Origin: an uncultured Anaerolineales bacterium
GTDB taxonomy: Bacteria > Chloroflexota > Anaerolineae > Aggregatilineales > Aggregatilineaceae
Direction of reading: 5' to 3'
DNA length: 64,000 nt
Assembly (NCBI GenBank): GCA_937135955.1
Contig: CAKZOB010000061.1
Span: 1 to 64,000, forward strand
Numbering within the stretch: the first letter of the stretch is position 1; every line of letters begins with the position of its first letter. The notes under the pieces are model-generated. The model had not been told where the DNA came from and did no database searches. It worked only from the letters and a program-made list of their open reading frames with translations. Below, piece after piece: positions 36,247 to 49,100 of the stretch. The position numbers and the translations under genes are program-made.

Positions 36247-36579
36247 ATGACCAGGCACATTGTCCCCCGCTACAAACTGATGCTTTTTTACGATCTGGCC
36301 ACACCCGATGCCGAGGCTTATTTCCAGTTCGTCATGTCCGAAATGGTGCCTGCCCTGCACGAAATGGGGCTGTACCTGTTCGGCGCGTTCCAGACCATCC
36401 CCGGCCACGCTGATGGTGAACACCATCTGCGCCAGGTCGAATATGTAGCTGAGGAACTGGATACCATCCAGGAGGTCCTGCGCAGCGAGCGCTGGTGCGA
36501 GCTGGAAGCCAAGTTGCAGGAATATGTGACCAACTACCGCCGCAAGATTGTGCGCTTTCGCCAGGGGTTTCAGTTATAG
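36247..36579 (+). CDS. Small conserved protein, possible dimeric alpha/beta-barrel
   Basis: A 110-residue soluble protein (YKLMLFYDLATPDAEAYFQFVMSEMVPALHEMGLYLFGAFQTI and a C-terminal helix pair). The pattern beta-alpha-beta-beta-alpha with an aromatic N-terminal strand resembles ferredoxin-like dimeric barrels such as NIPSNAP or antibiotic-monooxygenase domains. That is inference; no catalytic residue can be named. It lies 66 bases after amrS and is followed by a clear terminator. Codon use matches its neighbours. Confidence 0.65.
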   Translation: MTRHIVPRYKLMLFYDLATPDAEAYFQFVMSEMVPALHEMGLYLFGAFQTIPGHADGEHHLRQVEYVAEELDTIQEVLRSERWCELEAKLQEYVTNYRRKIVRFRQGFQL

Positions 36580-36605
36580 CTGATACAGTTCCCAGATGGA
36601 ATATC

Positions 36606-36642
36606 AACGCCCGGCTATCAGTGTGATCGCCGGGCGTTTTTT
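36606..36642 (+). terminator. Intrinsic terminator
   Basis: AACGCCCGGC (36606-36615) pairs with GCCGGGCGTT (36629-36638) over a 13-base loop, followed by a run of six T (36637-36642). It ends the amrS transcript, just before the converging AONS-like gene. Confidence 0.88.
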
Positions 36643-36666
36643 GTGGGCGAGGGGGACGTTCGCGCT

Positions 36667-37851
<1,185 letters not shown>

Positions 37852-37977
37852 GCACAAGCTCCTTGGCAAAGTCTTTGAGAAAGTCGGCCGTATTGTAGCA
37901 CAGCCCACCAAGCTGGGGTGCCGATGCGCCTCAGGGCATTAGCAGTGTGGAGCGGAGAGGGGTTGGGGGAGGGGGTG

Positions 37978-38355
37978 TCAGGCGAGGACGCACACCTGTC
38001 GGGCGACCGGTGTAAGTCCTGGATGGAGCAGGTTCCACTGCGCGTCGTAGACGACTGGCAAGACACTGTCCAGCCCGACCAGTTGCAGCGCCCGCCAGAC
38101 ACTTTCGGACGGGTTCACCAGGGTCAGCGAGCCGCCAGATACCTGTGTCCCCTTAATGGTCTGCATCAGTGCCCGCAGACCAGCGCTGTTGATGAAACTA
38201 ACGCCGCTCAGGTCAAACACCAGGTGCACGCGGCCTGTACGCAGCGCTGCCTGCGCCTGTTCGGCCAGCCTTTCGGCGTGCTCGCTATCGAGTCGCCCGA
38301 CGACCTCGATGATCAGCGTATGGGCCAGGTTTTCTGGCTGAATGATGGTGAACAC
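37978..38355 (-). CDS. STAS-domain protein (anti-sigma factor antagonist-like)
   Basis: A 125-residue single STAS domain: LIIEVVGRLDSEHAERLAEQAQAAL, LVFDLSGVSFINSAGLRALMQTIKG (the Ser in INSAG is the usual phosphorylation site), LTLVNPSESVWRALQLVGLDSVLPV. Such proteins bind serine-kinase anti-sigma factors in partner-switching systems; no kinase or PP2C gene is adjacent. The start is GTG 38355. The roughly 20-residue tail after the domain (HPGLTPVARQVCVLA) is unusual. It is co-oriented with the small membrane protein upstream (37-base gap). Confidence 0.85.
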   Translation of the reverse strand: MFTIIQPENLAHTLIIEVVGRLDSEHAERLAEQAQAALRTGRVHLVFDLSGVSFINSAGLRALMQTIKGTQVSGGSLTLVNPSESVWRALQLVGLDSVLPVVYDAQWNLLHPGLTPVARQVCVLA

Positions 38356-38392
38356 GGCTTTCGCCTTTCGCCGCGCCCGCTGCCATGCTCGC

Positions 38393-38668
38393 TCAGCGGG
38401 CGAAGTTCTCGTCTATCAACAGCCGGACGCCCAGGATCAGCACCAGTGCTCCCAGGAAGGAGACGATGATCGCTCCGCACAGACCCGCTGTGCCCATGCG
38501 TCCGAAGAGCAGGCTGCCCACCAGGAAACCAGCCATGCCCAGCAACACGTTGCCGAGCGGGTTGTAACCACGCCCGCGGATAATGTAACCTGCCAGGAAA
38601 CCAGCAGTCCCACCGACAATCAGAATCCACAGGCATTGCAGACATACGAAAGGCCCTGGGTTGAACAT
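38393..38668 (-). CDS. GlsB/YeaQ/YmgE-family small membrane protein
   Basis: A 91-residue membrane protein with three hydrophobic segments: LWILIVGGTAGFLAGYIIRGRG, GNVLLGMAGFLVGSLLFG, and AIIVSFLGALVLILGVRLL. The glycine-rich pattern GGTAGFLAGYIIRGRGYNPLGNVLLGMAGFLVG is the signature of the transglycosylase-associated (GlsB/YeaQ) family, usually stress-induced. In front of it (38700-38860) is an AT-rich stretch unlike the surroundings that probably holds its promoter; I could not fix boxes. Confidence 0.82.
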   Translation of the reverse strand: MFNPGPFVCLQCLWILIVGGTAGFLAGYIIRGRGYNPLGNVLLGMAGFLVGSLLFGRMGTAGLCGAIIVSFLGALVLILGVRLLIDENFAR

Positions 38669-38863
38669 GTCCGCTCTCCGGTGTGCGCCACAGAATAACC
38701 CTTATCACTGACAATCTGTACGCACTGCAGGAGCGGAAGTTACACTATCTATTTACACGATAGCCCAGAACCCTGAAAATTGGGGGAAAAATAGATGAAA
38801 ATGCTATGAAAAAGTTGTGAAGAAGTCGAGGATGAATGGAAAAACAACGCAGGCAAGGCAGTC

Positions 38864-39853
38864 TCAGGAGGCAACCCCAGCGACCAGCAGATCGAGCGCC
38901 AGCCCAGCATCTACTTTGCCCGTCTTGATCGCCACGTCGGTGTCCAGCAGATGGCGGTAGATCGCTTCGAGTTGCTCCAGGGTGAACACCCGTGCCTGAC
39001 TGACTACTTTCTCGGCGACGTAGGGATGCACGCCCAGCGCGGCCCCTGCCTGGCGTGGCGCTCCTCCCTCGTTCAGATACTCCCGCGCCAGCAGCAACAG
39101 GCGGAACTGGCGCACGATCATGCCGAAGATGGGCAGCGGATCGTCTTCCTGCAACAGGCGGTGCAGCAGACTCAGCGCTGCACGACCATCGCGTCGCCCC
39201 AGCGCGTCCACCATGTCGAAGATGTTCGCTTCGGCGACGTAGGGCGTCAGCAGGGCGACATCGGCTTCGGTGATGGGACGTTCGCCGCCAGTGTAGGTGG
39301 CCAGCTTGGCCAGTTCATTGTCGGCGGCGTGCAGATCGTCGCCCACCACCAGGGCTAACGCCGTTGCCGCGGCCTGCTCGATGTCCACCCCGTAGACCGA
39401 ACGCGCCCGCTCGGTGATCCAGCGCGTCGGGTTGCGCGGCGGCTCGAAGAGCTTGTGATAGCCGGTCGGCGCGTTCCGGGCGAGCTGCAAGATGGGATGA
39501 CTGTCCGGCAGTGTTTCCGTCTCGAAGAAGACTACCCGTGCCCAGGCGGGGAGTTCCACCAGACCGGCAGCGAGGGTCTCCAGTTCGTCTTTGGCGGCTT
39601 TTCCTGCGCCCCGCCGCGCCAGCCAGCTCAGCATTCCCTCGACGATGACCAGGCGCTTGTCGGCCAGGAAGGGAGTGGCGCTGACCGCGGCCAGCACATC
39701 CGCCGCGCTCACCTCGCGTCCGTCGAAGACGACTGTGTTCAGTTCGGCCAGCGAGGGATCGCCCATGTGTTGGCGCAGCGCCTGTACCTGAGCGCGGCAA
39801 CTGAACTCGTCGGGGCCGTGCAGTACGTAGAAAGTGGGCGCGGTGCGCGTCAT
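38864..39853 (-). CDS. holA: DNA polymerase III delta subunit
   Basis: Clamp-loader subunit delta, 329 residues. It shows FYVLHGPDEFSCRAQVQALRQ at the N terminus (degenerate P-loop region of the AAA+ fold), AVSATPFLADKRLVIVEGML, and the middle LALVVGDDLHAADNELAKLATY. The C-terminal collar domain has FDMVDALGRRDGRAALSLLHRLLQEDDPLPIFGMIVRQFRLLL and KTGKVDAGLALDLLVA, typical of HolA. It is followed closely (upstream on this strand) by the DUF6391-like gene. Confidence 0.9.
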   Translation of the reverse strand: MTRTAPTFYVLHGPDEFSCRAQVQALRQHMGDPSLAELNTVVFDGREVSAADVLAAVSATPFLADKRLVIVEGMLSWLARRGAGKAAKDELETLAAGLVELPAWARVVFFETETLPDSHPILQLARNAPTGYHKLFEPPRNPTRWITERARSVYGVDIEQAAATALALVVGDDLHAADNELAKLATYTGGERPITEADVALLTPYVAEANIFDMVDALGRRDGRAALSLLHRLLQEDDPLPIFGMIVRQFRLLLLAREYLNEGGAPRQAGAALGVHPYVAEKVVSQARVFTLEQLEAIYRHLLDTDVAIKTGKVDAGLALDLLVAGVAS

Positions 39854-39866
39854 GGCGTCCTCGCGG

Positions 39867-40421
39867 CTAGCTGGAGCGGGTGCGCACGAAGTGTACTGTG
39901 AGCCGCTGTCCTGCCAAGGGGATGGGGAACTCGAAGCGGTTGATGTCCACGACTTCCATGTCGCCCGGATCGCCCAGCGTGGTGAAGTGTTGCTGCAGGG
40001 CCAGCCCCAGCGGTTGCGCCAGGATGAGCGAGAAGGTGGAGAGCAGGATGATCGTGGGCAGGCGCGACAGGCGTTCGCCCCAACCGCTGCGCATCCCGCT
40101 GGTACCGACCAGGGTAGCCAGGCTGGTGAGCACGCCCGCCGTCACCAACCCTGTGCCGCAGTTGGGATGAATGGCCAGACCGTGTTCGCCCGCCTGCATC
40201 CGCTGCAACGCTTCGTTGACTGCCGCCTCAATCTCTGGCGTAGGGACATTGCCGTATAGATAGAACCCGCTGGAGGTAGACCGTCCGGCCATGCTCAGGT
40301 TCTTGACCTTGCGGCTGAGCACATGGATGGTGGCATGTTCCAGCCCGTGATTGCGGCGGACGCGGCGGACGATGGGCATATTGAGGATCGGAGCGAGCAG
40401 GATCGCCAGAAACTGGATCAT
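39867..40421 (-). CDS. DUF6391-like membrane protein
   Basis: A 184-residue protein with an N-terminal hydrophobic stretch (IQFLAILLAPILNMPIVRRV), the motif RNHGLEHATIHVLS that marks the DUF6391 group, HPNCGTGLVTAGVL, and a second membrane segment (LPTIILLSTFSLILAQPLGLALQ). The His-Glu-His pattern in NHGLEHATIH could bind a metal. Function is unknown. The C-terminal beta segment (VVDINRFEFPIPLAGQRLTVHFVRT) is soluble. GGGAGGTG stands before ATG 40421. It lies 13 bases upstream of holA. Confidence 0.72.
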   Translation of the reverse strand: MIQFLAILLAPILNMPIVRRVRRNHGLEHATIHVLSRKVKNLSMAGRSTSSGFYLYGNVPTPEIEAAVNEALQRMQAGEHGLAIHPNCGTGLVTAGVLTSLATLVGTSGMRSGWGERLSRLPTIILLSTFSLILAQPLGLALQQHFTTLGDPGDMEVVDINRFEFPIPLAGQRLTVHFVRTRSS

Positions 40422-40470
40422 GCGCTTGCACCTCCCAGGCTAAGTTGGTCAGAGAAGCTGACCCGCCCGA

Positions 40471-41433
40471 CTAGGGGATATCGCCCGGCGGGACGACTTT
40501 CCACAGCGGCAGGGCGATCACCACCAGGCGGTGCGTGTTCGACGTGTAGGGCCAGCACGTTATCAGCGTAACACGTTCATCAAGGGTCGGCAATATCCAG
40601 CGGGCATTTGCAGCGCGCACTTCCGGGGGCTGTCCTTCTTCGGCCAGGGTCATCGTCTGCACGACCATATAGTGGTAGCGCCGCGCTGCTCCCTCAAGCG
40701 TGAGCAGATCGCCCGGCTTGAGCGCCGACAGGTAGCGGAAGACTTCTCCGGCCACGTTGTGATGTCCGTTGAGCACCGTGTTGCCGGGGACGCCCAGCGG
40801 CGCGGAAGTCTGATGCCAGCCGGCGGCGCGGGCGGGCGGCACGTCCCATTGACTGTAAAGCTGCCCTCCCAGCGTGACGGGGTGCTGACCAACCGGCACG
40901 ACAGGCGCGTCCAGGCCAATGCGCGGGATGCGGATGCGCACCGGCGGCGCGCCGGAGAAGGCAGCTGTTGGCGTTGGTGTAGTTGTCAGCGTGCTGACGG
41001 CGGCAGCGGGTGTGACTGTGCGCGGCGCGGTGACAGTCGCCGTGTGTGTCGGAGTAGGGGACCGCACAACAGCCAGGGGGGAGGGCGTGACGCTTGCCGG
41101 GCGGGGTGAGGGCGTCCGGGTGGGCGGTGATGTGCGTGACGGAAGCGGCGTTGCCAGCGTGGGACTGGGCAACTCACTGACGGGCAGGATCACGACGGCA
41201 GCGGGTGTGGAAGGCAGTGGCGGCAGTGGCAACGGCGTCCCCAGGATGCCCGGCGTAGGCGTTGGTGGGACGGTGCCGGAGAAGTTGGGGGGCAGGATGA
41301 TCGCTTCCTCAGGCGCGAGCAATCGCCAGCCGAGCAATATCAGTCCCCCCAGCAGGCAACCGGCACCTAATACGCCCAGGCATATCCCCATGAGCCAGGT
41401 TCGCCTGAAACCGGTCGGGCGCTCAGCCGCCAT
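40471..41433 (-). CDS. Sortase with Pro/Thr-rich linker
   Basis: A 320-residue membrane-anchored transpeptidase. An N-terminal membrane segment (WLMGICLGVLGAGCLLGGLILLGWRLL) is followed by about 120 residues rich in Thr-Pro (TPTPTP-type) and a C-terminal sortase domain. The catalytic His is in VLNGHHNVAGEVFRYL, Cys293 in VTLITCWPY and the Arg in SNTHRLVV. No LPxTG-type substrate or other pilin gene is next to it. The frame is open to 41640, but ATG 41433 places the membrane segment right after a short basic start. It overlaps the end of the HAD gene by 11 bases, so the two are probably coupled. Confidence 0.85.
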   Translation of the reverse strand: MAAERPTGFRRTWLMGICLGVLGAGCLLGGLILLGWRLLAPEEAIILPPNFSGTVPPTPTPGILGTPLPLPPLPSTPAAVVILPVSELPSPTLATPLPSRTSPPTRTPSPRPASVTPSPLAVVRSPTPTHTATVTAPRTVTPAAAVSTLTTTPTPTAAFSGAPPVRIRIPRIGLDAPVVPVGQHPVTLGGQLYSQWDVPPARAAGWHQTSAPLGVPGNTVLNGHHNVAGEVFRYLSALKPGDLLTLEGAARRYHYMVVQTMTLAEEGQPPEVRAANARWILPTLDERVTLITCWPYTSNTHRLVVIALPLWKVVPPGDIP

Positions 41434-42136
41434 AGCCGTCGTTGAGGATGGCGCGCAGCACGGCGGACGTCTCTTCCAGCGTGGGAAAGACGTAGGTGGG
41501 CTGGTGCTGGGCGAGCTGTGCCACGCTGAACGGGCCGGTGGCAACCGCGAGAGTGCGCGCGCCGATGCTACGCGCACAGGCGATATCGCCAGGCGTATCG
41601 CCGATAATGACCACGTTCTCCGGCGCGAAGTCCGCCCCATTGAAGGCGCGCGCTCGTTCGAGCGCCAGGGGCGGCAACATGGCCCGATCCCACCCTTCTG
41701 ACCCGTAGGCAGCCACTGCGAAGTCGGCGGGATCGTAGCCTGCCGCTCGCAGCTTGATTGGCACCAGGGACGCCATATTGCCCGTGACCAGGCCCAGCAA
41801 CACCGACGGATTGGCGCGTAATGCTGCGACCAGCGCCGGTGCGCCGGGGCAGGCGCGCACCGGAAAATCGGCGATGATCTCGCTCAGGCGGCGCGCCACC
41901 GCCTGATTGTAGGCGTCCAGATGTGCGGCGATCTGCTCGGGCGTGATGCCCGTCAACCGCAGCGCTTCCAGCAGAATTTGCCAGTCGGTCTTGCCCGCGA
42001 AACTCACCGTATCCAGCGTTCCTACAGTGCCAAACACATCCTGGATGGCCAGGCGGGTGGCGGCGCGACCACATCCGCCAGAGTGTAAGAGCGTGCCGTC
42101 AATATCGAACAGAACCAGGTGTGTCTTGGGCTGCAT
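41423..42136 (-). CDS. HAD-superfamily hydrolase
   Basis: A 237-residue phosphatase of the HAD superfamily. Motif I is VLFDIDGTLLHSGG (nucleophile Asp and acid Asp). Motif II falls in LLGLVTGNM (Thr). Motif IV is VVIIGDTPGDIACARSIGARTLAVATG. A helical cap domain lies between I and II, as in phosphoglycolate phosphatase-like enzymes. The substrate is unknown. It starts at ATG 42136, divergent from nifJ, and overlaps the sortase gene at its 3' end. Confidence 0.88.
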   Translation of the reverse strand: MQPKTHLVLFDIDGTLLHSGGCGRAATRLAIQDVFGTVGTLDTVSFAGKTDWQILLEALRLTGITPEQIAAHLDAYNQAVARRLSEIIADFPVRACPGAPALVAALRANPSVLLGLVTGNMASLVPIKLRAAGYDPADFAVAAYGSEGWDRAMLPPLALERARAFNGADFAPENVVIIGDTPGDIACARSIGARTLAVATGPFSVAQLAQHQPTYVFPTLEETSAVLRAILNDGYGG

Positions 42137-42458
42137 AGAACGCGTGGTATCCTATATCATAGAAGTTGGCGACTCAAACCTGCGCAAGATTATATCGCCC
42201 AAAGCAGAGAGACGGGGCACAGTTTGGGCAAAAGTGACACTCATCAACGAAACCACGATTTTTCACACTACTGAGTCTGGGACAAACGGACTAGACTTGT
42301 GGCGAAACGTCTGGGAGGACTGGGCCTGAGTGGCCCATCTTGTGTGAGTCTTGCAAGTTTCCCCAACGTTCGCCTTCAACGGATCGGTTCTCGGTCATCG
42401 CAGTCGGCTCCCACGCTGGGCGGGGAGTCGTCCGAGGGAAAGACACAGGAGGAAATAG
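42137..42458. other. Divergent intergenic region HAD / nifJ
   Basis: 322 bases with no supported gene. A weak nifJ promoter may be TTGGCG followed after 18 bases by TTATAT, in the AT-rich stretch near 42160-42195. Nothing else in the region is clear. A 66-codon frame starting at 42299 overlaps nifJ and has no ribosome site. Confidence 0.35.
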
Positions 42459-46043
<3,585 letters not shown>

Positions 46044-46101
46044 TCACAGGGAGGACTTTCGGAGTCTCCGAGGTTCTGGCAGCCTGACTGCTCTCGCTAA
46101 C

Positions 46102-46136
46102 AAAACGCCCCAGAGCGGTAGCCCTGGGGCGTTTTT
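46102..46136. terminator. Bidirectional terminator nifJ / alpha-2-macroglobulin
   Basis: AAAACGCCCCAG (46102-46113) pairs with CTGGGGCGTTTT (46124-46135) with a run of T after it and a run of A before it, so it works for both converging transcripts. Confidence 0.88.
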
Positions 46137-46154
46137 GTGTTGTCAGGCGGAGCT

Positions 46155-49100
46155 TTACTCAGCCGCTGGCGTCACGGTGAAGAGCGTCCCCGCACCGCGC
46201 CCGAAGACCTCCGGGAAGTAGAAGGCGTAGGCGTGGCTGGGCATGGTTTGAAACTCACCGGGAATGGTGGCCCGCACCTGGTAGGTATAGACGTAGGTGC
46301 CGCGCGGCAGGAAGTCGGCATAGAGGTTTAGTTGCTCGTCGCGCAGCTCCGAACGGTCGAACAGCCACCAGCCCCAGTACCAACGCGGGTCGTAGGTGGG
46401 CCGGATGGTGGGAGGCTGATTGAGCTGACTGGTGGTCAGCAGCGAGGTATCTACCGGCTCGGTGCCCGCCGGAATGGGGTCTTCCAGCACGAAGTAGTAG
46501 ATTTCCTGGGGCAGGGTGATTGTCACCCGCACGGTGATCACATCGCCCACTTTGGCCGCTGTGATCGGCGTGTCCGGGTCGTCGGCGCGGAAGTACTCGC
46601 GCGAGACGGTGATGCCCCGGCTGATCGGTTTGGCTTCCGAAGCCCACAGCCTGGTCTTGAGGTGCGCGGTATAGTACAACACCCCTTCGCCCGCCGAACG
46701 CGCGATCGTCAGGCGATTGATTTCGTCGCGCAGCAGATCGCGCACGGCCACGCGCAACACCTGCCCTGCGCGCACCGTCTCCGGCGTGACCGTGCCTTCG
46801 GCCAACCCTTGCCCATTGAGCACGGCCTGATAGTCGTAGTCCCCGCGCAACTCACCGCTGGCAACCATCCAGTCGGTCAGGGCCATGACAGCCCAGGCGG
46901 TTTCCTGGGTGGTCGCCCAGTGATCGCCCTGACGGGCCACCATCAGCCAGCGCACGACGTTGGGGAGCAGCTCGTTTTGTGGCTGCACCCGCGCCAACGC
47001 AGCCAGGGCAATGGCTGTGCTGCGCGTGTCGCTGCTCCAGTTCCACCAATCCCGTTTTGTTTCTTCCCAGTGCGCACCGGTGGCCGAAAGGATGGCCGCA
47101 GTCTGCAGGTCGCTGACCAGGGCGGGGATGGCATCGTCGGCGGGGTCGAATTGCTGATAGGCCATCAGCAGGAACGCCAGCGCCCAGGTGTCCAATTCCA
47201 GCCGCCGATCGAACAGGGCATCCAGTTCGGCGGCGCGCACTTGCCCGGCCCGCGCGAACACATAGAGGTAGAACGCCTGCCGATTGAGTTGCCAGGCCGG
47301 CGTATCTACGGCGGGGCGGATCAGGTCGGAGCGCACGAAGTTGAGCGCCCGATCGATCATCATCGCGTCTATCTCGAAACCGGCGTCGCGCGCCTCGATC
47401 AGCCCCAGGGCAGCGTAGGCGGTGATGTAGGGATTGCTCTCCATCTGCGCGAACCAGCCCCAGCCGCCGTCGTAGTTTTGCTCGCGGGCCAGGCGGGCCA
47501 ACGCTTCGTTGAGTACGGTGCGCAGGTTGGCGGCCAGTTCGGGATCGTCCAGGCCCAGGCTCTTGAGCGCGCGGTAGGTCATGACGTTGGGCAGGAAGCG
47601 ACTGATGGTCTGCTCGATGCACTGATGCGGGAAGTTCTTCAGATAGTCCAGCGCGTCCACGGTGGTCACCGCCAGCGACGGATCGAGGTGCACAGTCAGT
47701 TCGCCCTGGTCGGTGTCCAGGCTGGGCGGCAGGCTGATCGCTTCGGTGCGCGCGCCTTCTCCCCGCAGCACGCCGCCCGTGCCGACTGTGTCCGGCGCGG
47801 TGTAGCGATAGACCGGGATGGTTCCGTCTGGGCCGGTGGCGAGCATGGGCTTGGCGGCATCCTGGTAGCCGTCTGCGCCGATGGCGAAGAAGGTCAGGTC
47901 TACATAGGGCACATCTTCCACGGTAGCCCACCATTCGACGCGCGCGCGCGCCCCGGCTGGGATGGTGACCGATTGCGTCGCAGCGCCCGCCAGGGTCACC
48001 CCACTGGCCTGCAGCGTGGCCTGTACAGTCTGTTCGGCCGCGGTGTTGTTGTTGATCACGGCGGCCAGGGCCAGCCGGTCGCCCACGACGAAGAAACGCG
48101 GCGTCACCGGGCGCACCAGCAAGGGCAATGTGGCGATTACATCGGTTGTCTGGTCTCCAACCAGGGTGTCGGCGGTCAGGCCGCGCGCATCTACGCGCCA
48201 GGTGGTCAGGTTATCGGGCAGGGTGACGGTCACCACGGCCTGGCCGTTGGCGTCGGTGACGACGCGCGGCGCCCACAGGGGCGTCTGCTGGAAGTCCTGG
48301 CGGATGGTCACCGCTTGTGGCGCGCCCTCTTGGGTGGCCATATCGGCGGCCCCCAGGGCTATTTCGGGGATGGCGGTGGACATGGCAGCAGGAGCAGCGA
48401 AGGCGATTTCCGCTTCACGCTTGGTCTGCTGCTCGATCAGTTCGTCGCTGAGCACATCGAGCAGGGCACGCAGGGCCACGTCGGTGTAGACGTAGTTCTG
48501 TTGCGGGCCGTAGAACCGCTCTTCCAGCGAGACGCTGTTCGGCGGCATCAGCGACAAAATGGCCAGGTCGGTGACGACTACGCCTACCTCAGCGCTCACC
48601 GGTTCGCCGCGGGCATCTACGGCTTTGAGCGCCAGCGTCACGGTCTCGCCGGGGCGGGCGCGTGTCGCCGAAGGAGTGATGGTGATCTCCAGGCGACGGT
48701 TCACCGGCTCAACGGTAAGCGCCAGTTCACCGGTGCGGTACGAGGGATTGGGCGTTTCGTCGTCCACCCCTTTGACCAGCACTACCGACACGTGCACGGT
48801 GGGCACATGCTCCTCGGTAATAGGTAGCCGATAGACCAGCGTCGAACCTTCGATGCGCACCACCTCATAGGTCTGAATGCTCGCCCGCTCGATGGCGATC
48901 AGGGCGTAGGAGATGCCCGTGAAGGGGGTGGGGATCAGGATTTCCGCGGTGTCGCCCGGCTGATAGCTCTCTTTGTCGGCCACCAAGTCAATGGTGTTGC
49001 TGGGACGCCCCCACCACACGGGGGCCGTGCCCGTCACCCACAGGCGCAGCGTGGCGCTGTTGAGGCGCTCGTAGATGTCGCGCGTCAGGGCCTGGATGCG

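Noticed and set aside
41000-41260. Short direct repeats rich in GGC/GGT that look like a satellite
   Set aside because: They are the codons of the Thr-Pro-rich stalk of the sortase read on the other strand.
46332-48827. An 831-codon open frame antisense to the macroglobulin gene
   Set aside because: It has no recognisable domain, is His/Gln/Gly-rich as expected of a shadow frame in GC-rich DNA, and lies fully opposite a clearly conserved gene.
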